Of a DNA stretch of 64,000 bases, positions 45,901-54,900 are shown one piece after another; the first letter of the stretch is position 1; every line of letters starts with the position of its first letter. The stretch covers positions 80,463,945-80,527,944 of the forward strand of contig OY755243.1 in NCBI GenBank assembly GCA_963576725.1. The letters run 5' to 3'. The notes below the pieces were generated by a model. The model worked only from the letters and a program-made list of their open reading frames with translations. It was not told the DNA's origin and made no database searches. This stretch comes from Azorinus chamasolen. Taxonomy: Eukaryota > Mollusca > Bivalvia > Cardiida > Solecurtidae. The translations under genes were made by a program, and so were the position numbers.

Positions 45901-48900
45901 CCCTGGGGTCAAAATTGGCCCCGCCCCAGGGGTGGGCAGTTTTCAGTAGAAACAAATAGTGAAATATTTGAAAATCTTCTCCTCTGAAACTGGAAGGCTC
46001 TAAGCTTTCATATTTGGCACAGAGCATCATGTTCAGGTCCTCTACAAAAGTTTTATAAATTATGGCCCTTGGGTCAAAATTGGCCCCGCCCCAGGGGTGC
46101 CATGTTTTCAATAGAAACAAATAGTGAAATCTTTGAAAATCTTCTTCTCTGAAACTGGAAGGTTCTCAGCTTTCATATTTGGCACATAGCATCATATTCA
46201 GGTCCTCCACAAAAGTTATATAAATTATGGCCCCAGGGTCAAAATTGGCCCCGCCCCAGGGGTGGGCAGTTTTCAATAGAAACAAATAGTGAAATCTTTG
46301 AAAATCTTCTCCTCTGAAACTGGAAGGCGCTCAGCTTTCATATTTGGCACAGAGCATCATGTTCAGGTCCTCTACAAAAGTTATATAAATTATGGCCCCA
46401 GGGTCAAAATTGGCCCGCCCCAGGGGTGGGCAGTCTTCAATAGAAACAAATAGTGAAATCTTTGAAAATATTTTTCTCTGAAACTGGAAGGCTCTCAGCT
46501 TTCATATTTGGCACATAGCATCATGTACAGGTCCTCTACAAAAGTTATATAAATTATGGCCCTGGGGTCAAAATTGGCCCCGCCCCAGGGGTGCCATGTT
46601 TTCAATAGAAACAAATAGTAAAATCTTTGAAAATCTTCTTGTCTGAAACTGGAAGGCTCGTAGCTTTCATATTTGGCACGTAGCATCAGGTTCAGGTCCT
46701 CTACAAAAGTCATATAAATTATGCCCCCGGGGTCAAAATTGGGGGTCAAAATTGGCCCCGCCCCAGGGGTGGGCAGTTTTCAATAGAAACAAATAGTGAA
46801 ATCTTTGAAAATCTTCTTGTCTGAAACTGGAAGGCTCTCAGCTTTCATATTTGGCACAGAGCATCATGTTCTGGTCCTCTACAAAAGTTATATAAATTAT
46901 GGCCCCTGGGTCAAAATTGGCCCCGCCCCAGGGGTGGGCAGTTTTCAATAGAAACAAATAGTGAAATCTTTGAATATCTTCTTCTCTGAAACTAGGAGGT
47001 TCTTAGCTTTCATACTTTGCACATAGCATCATGTACAGGTCCTCTACAAAAGTTATATAAATTATGGCACTGGGGTCAAAATTGGCCCCGCCCCAGGGGT
47101 AGCCAGTTTTCAACAGAAACATATAGTGAAAACTTTGAAAATCTTTTTCTCTGAAACTGGAAGGTTCTCAGTTTTCATATTTGGCACATAGCACCATGTC
47201 CAGGTCCTCTACAAAAGTTATATAAATTGTGCCTCTTGGGTCAAAGTTAGTCCAGCCCCAGGGGCAGGCTAGTTTTCTTTAGAAACATATAGTTAAAACT
47301 TTGAAAATCTTCTCCTCTGATTGTCTGGTGAGCGCTTCAGGGCCATTCTGGCCCTCTTGTTTGAGTTATCTGTCCTTGATTTATCAAAAATGCCATTAAC
47401 TTTTGTCAACATGTTTGATGTGACGTGATAACTCAAACAGTACTTCACATATTTTGTTCATATTAAGGGCATATGCTTAGTATTATGAGAGGAAGACACC
47501 TATGGGTTTTGGGTTGAATGAGATCACCATGTCCAGAGTTATCTGCCCTTGATTTTTCAAAAATGCCATATTCAACAAAAGGTCATCTGCAGGGCCCTCT
47601 CTGACTGAGTCAGTTTTCTGGTTTCCTTTGCAAACATTAACCAGGGCCGTACCCAGAAAATTCTTGCTGGGGGGCCTAGGTGGGGAGGGGTGTCCCCTCT
47701 CGGTAGCCGAAATTTTTTTTGGTTTGCCACATTGAATGGTGCAATTTCCTGCTATCTGAATCACTCTATCAAGATATAATGTATGTTATAATATCGAAAT
47801 CAGTTCCGTTTCACCTGGGTTTCAGTGTATAGACTTACAGACGGATATGTGTTCATGATTTTTTTCCATTGACAGACAGACGTGATCTTGGTTAAAGTTT
47901 TTTTGCCATTGACACAAAGACAGACAGACATGTGACCATGTCTAAAGATTTTTGCCATTGACAGACAGGCATACAGACATATGAAAAGTTTTTTTCTGTA
48001 AGAATAAATAACTGAAATGCAAATATATAGATTATTTTGTTTTTCTGAACATTACCAAATTATATACAAAAAAAGCAAAATATCCAAATAAATATACACT
48101 CAACTAACCATAGCATCACAATGGGTTCTTTCTTCTAAATGTAAAAATAACCCTGATCAAAACTACAAACATGAAATGTTACAGTTTAATAAGAGGGCCA
48201 TGATGGCCCTTAATCGCTCACCTGGCAGGGCTTTTTTTCTATATAACTGATACTCGCGATTTCCTTTAAAATCATATGCAGTTTTCCCCTAAAAATGGGT
48301 TTACCTCAGGTTTTTCCCCAATCGGCAAACTGCGCATGATTGTTTCCCCTAATTAGCCATTTTTACTATATAAAAGCGGGTAGCAATTTTTCCCCTTCAA
48401 GTGAAAAAACTGCCTGCCTGGTTATAGCAGATTTATTTATACAATGAAAAAGATATTTCATTTTGTTTTATTTTACAATAACAGTTTCAGGGCTTTTTTT
48501 AGCCGATTTTATAGCCGTTATTCGGCTATATCCCCAATGGCAAAATGTATGTTTTTCACCAATTTTTTGGAGCAAAATTCCCAATCTCAAGTCACAAAAA
48601 AAATCCATGAAAAATGTTACCAAACCTCGATTTATTCAGTACAATCGGTCTGGGGACGAATAATTCATACTTTTTTATCATTCAAATTGTTCGGAGTTAT
48701 TCTTTCATTACTAGCTATTGATCAATGTCAGTAAAACGCTTATCGGTCGAAGTGTATACTGCTTTTTGTAGCAAGATATGCTTAATAACGTCTTGATATG
48801 TCACTCCCCTCGTCTTAATTTTTCGACAATGTTTGTGAACAACGTAGCAATTTGCATTTTGACATGACTGCATGTTCCTGAATAATTTATTTGCTAAACT

Positions 48901-51900
48901 CCAGTATATAGCGAAAACCGGAACCAACTCGTGATTATGTAATTCGGGTGTTCTCCGCGGGGGATTCTCCTGATTGGTCCATACCAAAATAGGCCAAGCG
49001 TGGATCACAGCGTGACAGGTCTCTCTGTGTCTAAGGGAACTACATGTAACAGACAATCTCTTCCAGGGAGGAAAATATCGGTCACTAAAAAGTGCCAAAT
49101 GGTAAAATTTCAAAACGGTAGATTTAGCTGAAAACTAAAAAGGGCCCATTAAAAAAATGGTATCTTGGCAGCAAGCTGGGGGGGGGGGGGGGGGGGGGTA
49201 CGTGCCTGTTAACTCAGTGTCTCATCAGGATCCAAACAGTTTGACACTGTATTTTGATTTTGAATTTTAAGGAAATTCCACTCTCAAACTTAAAGCAGAC
49301 AACAAGTTTGCAGACAAAAACTATTAGAATAAGTGTTGTTAATGGCTTGAAAGGGCAGCCATGAATCATGAATTGGGTGTAATTATTCAATACTTCAGTT
49401 TCACATGCAAAATAATTGATTTTCAGAACCTTTTGACTCTAACATAAATTGTAAGTAATCCTTTATCTCTGCTTTAAACCACACCTGCTGCATGTAGTTC
49501 TGCTTTCACGATGCATTTGATTTTACTGCATGTGCCGATCTAGGTAATGGGCTAGTATTGATCAGCCCTTCTCATGCAAGCCATGACCTCACTTGCATTT
49601 CCTAATAGCTCGGAACCAAGCTGAGTAACATCAGGATCAAAACGGTTTGACACTCATTCAATAGTTTCTCAGAAGTTTGCTTTAACCCATTCCCTCATAT
49701 TGACGACTTTTGACGACTCTGTAAAAGTCACTTTGTGAATCCATTGTGATAAATAGAGCATTTGCTCCTAGGAGCAAATTCTCTATTTATCACAATGGTT
49801 TCAAACTACCAAATTCTAAAATTTTACTTTTCTCCAGTTAATGCTCCTTTTCGATAGATTTATTTAAAGAGGTTGGATCTAAAAATTGCCTATGAGGGAA
49901 TGGGTTAATTGCACTAGATCCAAAGTTGGTAGACATTTTATATAACAGCTTGGTAAGGTTAAATTTTGCATGCATGACACTGATGTCCACAGAGACAGCT
50001 TAGCATTTTGTAAAATGGAAGCATGTGTAGCCTTTTACTCCATGAATATTCATGTAAGAAATAATGACATCTTGAATATTAATTAGATCATTTTTATGCC
50101 CCCACCTTTAGGCGACGAGGGCATTAAGTTTTACCCTTGTCCGTCTGTCCATCTGTCCGTCCGTATGTCTGAACTTTTCGTCAAGGATTTCTTGGCTTGT
50201 GTTAAGGGGAATGATTTGATATTTGGTCTGAAGCATTATCATAGTGAGTTGTAACGTGTATCTCCTTTTCAGGTCTGTCATCCATCTATTTCCTGTTTGC
50301 CGACACATTGATTGAATTTTAGTGTTTGTTTAATGACAAAAAAATTGTCTAAGATCCCTCTGTTAACCCAACCCCTCATACCGATTACAGTAGTAATGTT
50401 TTATCATCCTTTTTTGTTTAATGAATGTAATATATTGAATAGATTTTCCAATCAAGCTACAGTGTCTGCCTTCAAGCTCCCATAGAAAAAAAACCCGTTT
50501 AGCTCATTCCCTCCTAGACTATTTTTAGACCCAACCTCTTTGAATAAATCTACAGAAAAAGAGCATTAACTAGAAAAAAGGAAATAATTAGAATCGTATA
50601 ATTTTGAAACAAATGTGATTAATAGAGTATTTGCTCCTATTGAGCAAATACTCCAATTACCACAATGATTTTTAAAAAAAATGATGTCAAAGGGCATCAG
50701 TAGGAGGGAATTTCACATTAAGAAGATGTCTGCTTTCAAAGACTTCATCCATGCTTGAGTTCTCATTAGTCACTTTCAAGAGGTGGCATATATAATATAT
50801 ATATATAAGTAATACAATACTACCCGAATGCATTTCACAAGTCCATTAACCCTTTATGATCTGTCAATATTCATGTCAGAAATAATGACATTTTGAATAT
50901 TAATTTAATACCTGAATTTCTAGAATTGCAATATGAACAACGGAAGTTTTACCATGGCAGAAATTGTAAAACTAGACATATTTTATTTTATATAAAGCAA
51001 ACAGAGCAGATCCTGATCACAGAGACATTAAAAGGTGTTTATATGAAGGAAAGGGTTAAAGAGGACTTGGTAAGAATAATTGGCGAACCCAAAATACAGT
51101 TCTGATATCAAACTGTTGACCTCTACTGATTCAATGTAAAACAGAACAAGTATGTTAAAACCCTTTAAATCATGAATATTCATGTAAGAAATAATGAATG
51201 TATTAAATTATAATTAATGAGATGAACTTGTTAATGGTATTGCAAACAAGGACATTTTTGACACACTGGCATAAACTGTAGAGCCAGATAGATATTGTGT
51301 CAGCTCCAGGCAAGCATTTTTTGGTACATCACTGCAGTAAAGCTTCTACTTTAGTGTATGAATAAAGGTATTCCTAAGCCCACAGTAAAGTTTCTCCTAA
51401 GCGATACAGTAACTTTTCTCTAAGCAAGTAAGCATACAGTAAACATTCTCCTAAACATAACAGAAAGGTTTCTCCTTGAAGCCCGCAGTAAGTTTCTCCT
51501 AAGTACAGTAAAACCTCTCTATAATGGCCACTGAATTACATCAAGTATTTTATGTTAAAGGCAGGGTTAGGGTCCCTAAATCCCAACTAATTGACACAAT
51601 TTAGTGGCCGTTATAGAGAGGTTTTACTGTATACACTAAAGTTTCCTCAAAGCAAAAACAGTAAAGCTTGTCCTAAGTTCACAGCAAAGCTTCTCCTGAT
51701 CATACAGTAAAGCTTTCCTTAAGCGTACAGTAAAGATCTTCCTAAGCCTGCAGTAAAGTTTCTCCTAAGCATGCAATAAAGCTTCCCTTAAGCATACAGT
51801 AAAGATTTACGTAAGCCTACAATAATTTTTCTCCTAAATGTACAGTAAAGCTTCTCCTAAGTGTCTATTTAAATGTACTGTAGGTGTACTTTTTTTAAGA

Positions 51901-54900
51901 CAAGTGGTAGCTTAATATAAAAACAAAGTAATACAGAGAGCATCCAAACATTCTTCATCCATTTGATACTGTATTAAGCAGTCACCTGTTTTTACTTTTA
52001 TTGAATATGAGGTCAATTAAAACGAGTTAAATCCTTTATCTCATAGATACACCTGTGAACACCAGTGCAAACAGAGTAGACTCAGATCAGACGGCTCAGA
52101 TATATACCTGATTCTGCAGTTTCTGCCATGGCCAAATTCGATTGTTTATATGCCTTTATAAAATTTCAGCTGATTAATATTCATGATGTGAATATTTTTG
52201 TTTGAATATTCATGAGGTAAAGGGTTAACTGTAATTTAGTTATCTATGTGTGTTGCATTATCATGGATGGCTAGCTCTTCAAGAGGATTGTCATTATGTG
52301 GTGCAAAAATAGAACCGACCCTGACCAGACCACTCCTACAGGAGCCCTCTGATCTGAGTCTACTCTGTTTGCAAAGGTGTTAAAAGGTAAAGGGTTAATG
52401 TATCACAATGTAGGTACAATGTACATGTATACAGTAACTGAACTATTGAATTATTCACATACATGTACATTGTACATGAATATCTGTTTGTTTGACCATT
52501 CAGACCATCCGTTTAGACCATGTGTGTGTGCTCGTACGTGTAACGTGATTGTGTGTGTTGAAATAGACTCTGATGCAATTCATTACTGCTTGTAGAAACT
52601 TCAATCAAATTTTTCATGCAGTTAAAGATCACTGTGAGAAAGCGATTCACCCAGAAAGTCGCTATGTAGAGACCAAGGTCATTATCACGATTAGTGGAAA
52701 TAATGCTTCTTTTGGGTCATGCTGTAGACACTAATGAATGAACATTACTGGGGCTTAATCATTTAGCTGATAGATATTCATGTAAGAAATAATAACATCA
52801 TGGATATTGAATACAAGGTAGCTGAATATTTATAATGGCATAATAATACAGGATGTTTTGGCCAAGGCAGAAACAGTAGAATGAGATATTTATGATTAAA
52901 TAAGCAACAGAGCAGACCCTGATCATGAGCATAAGTATCTAATCTGTGTCTACTCTGTTCTGAAATGTGTTAACCCTTTCCTCCATAGGCTATTTTTAGA
53001 CCTAACCACTTTGAATAAATCTATTGAAAAGGAGCATTAACTAGAGAAAAGGAATTTTTTAGAATTTTTTAGTTTGAAACCATTGTGATAAATAGAGCAT
53101 TTGCTTCTATAGGATAGGAGCAAATGCTCTATTTATCACAATGGTTTCATAAAGTGACTTTTACAGAGGCATAGAAAGGCGTATTTATGGAGGAAAGAGT
53201 TAAAAGGCATATCTATAACTCTTTACTTCATAAATACACCTACTGGAACAATTTAATCAGTGTCTGCTCTGTTTGCTTATGGCACAATATAGATCTGATT
53301 TTACTGTTTTTGTTAAAAGTCAGGCATTTACTTATTCGTGTGTCACTTAAAGTCTTTAAAAATTAAGTTTTATATAATTAATATTCATGATGTCATTATT
53401 TCTTACATGAATATTCATGATGTAAAGGAATAAAGTATGTTGTTGCTTGGTGCAGAACAAAAGTAGATATAATGCAGACAGCTTCTATAGTAGATATAAC
53501 TTTTAATGTAGACAGCTTCTATAGGATATTTCTGCATTATTCATTCGTTTTGCATTTGACAGTCACAACATTACTCAGAAACAGATTCATTTAACCCTTT
53601 ACTCCATAAATATGCCTATTTATGCCTTTGCAAACAGAATAGACCTAGACCAGATGGCTTATGTAGGAGCTGTCTGTTCAGGGTCTACTCTGTTTCTATA
53701 ATATAGTTTGATATAGATCTGATTGTACAGATTCTGCCTATTGGCTAAATATTTATGTGTTCATATCCCCCTATAACAACTCATCTATTTAACCCATTCC
53801 CTCATATTGACGTCTTTTGACGACTCTGTAAAAGTCACTTTGCGAAACCATTGTGATAAATAGAGGATTTGCTCCTATAGGAGCAAATGCTCTATTTTAT
53901 CACAATGGTTTCAAACTACAAAATTTTAAAAAAGGTTCCTTTTCTCTAGTTAATGCTCCTTTTCGGTAGATTTATTCAAAGAGGTTGTATCTAAAAATAG
54001 CCTAGGACGTAATGGGTTAATATTCAGGATGTAATTTATTCCTTACATGAATATTCATGGAGTACAGTTTTTAGATCATTTTCTTCTCAAAATGATAGTT
54101 GATCTACCATTTATTGTGGAAATAAACACCAATTTATGAAAAGTTTCCTCCATAAATACGCCTTTCTTATGCCTCTGTAAAAGTCAACTGTCGAAACCAT
54201 TGTGATAAATAGAGCATTTGCTCCTATAGAAGCAAATGCTTTATTTATCACAATGGTTTCAAACTACAAAATTCAAAAAATTTTCCTTTTCTCTAGTTAA
54301 TGTTTCTTTACGGTAGATTTATTCAAAGTAGTTGGATCTAAAAATAGCCTATGGAGGAATGCGTGAATCCTTTCTATCATATAAATGCCTTTTCACACAA
54401 TTGCAAACAAAGTAGACTAAAATCAGAAGGCTTCTTACTAAGGAGATGAGGGAGCTGGCTGATTAGGGTCTGCTCTGTTTGCTTTTAACATGATATAGAT
54501 CTGATTCTACAGTTCTTGTCAGAGCAATAAACTTCCCCTGAAAAGTTTATATTATAAAAATTGAGCTAATAAATATGCAGGATATCATTACTTCTTACAT
54601 GAATATTGAACAGGGCAATGGTTAAGATTGCTCATAAAACTGGGGTGAGTTGTCATAGTTGATAAATCTTGCATTTCTTTTCAACAGTATGGTCAGAGTA
54701 CCAAACAGTTTGGACCCTGGCCCCGAGGTTATGAAACTTTTTGCTTGAGTCTGAGATCATTCTCAAGCATCTGATTGGTCAGATTCTGAGCTTAATTGCT
54801 TGCAGACTCAGACTCAGACCTAGACTCAGAAGTTTTATAAGCTTGGGCCCTGATGAGATGCCAAGTTACTCGGCGTCTCATATGTAATCACTCATTTGCC

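Noticed and set aside
45836..46749. Repetitive frames such as WHPWGGANFDPRAIIY on the minus strand
   Set aside because: They are translations of the 164-bp tandem array; the frame appears only where units happen to stay in phase.
48444..48734. 96-codon frame as a host gene
   Set aside because: No recognised domain, AT-rich, overlapped by another frame on the opposite strand, and placed in repeat-like sequence inside a receptor intron.
51340..51895. CRISPR-like direct repeats
   Set aside because: Units are adjacent and variable with no unique spacers, and the genome is animal. The 38-bp and 57-bp arrays were rejected for the same reason.
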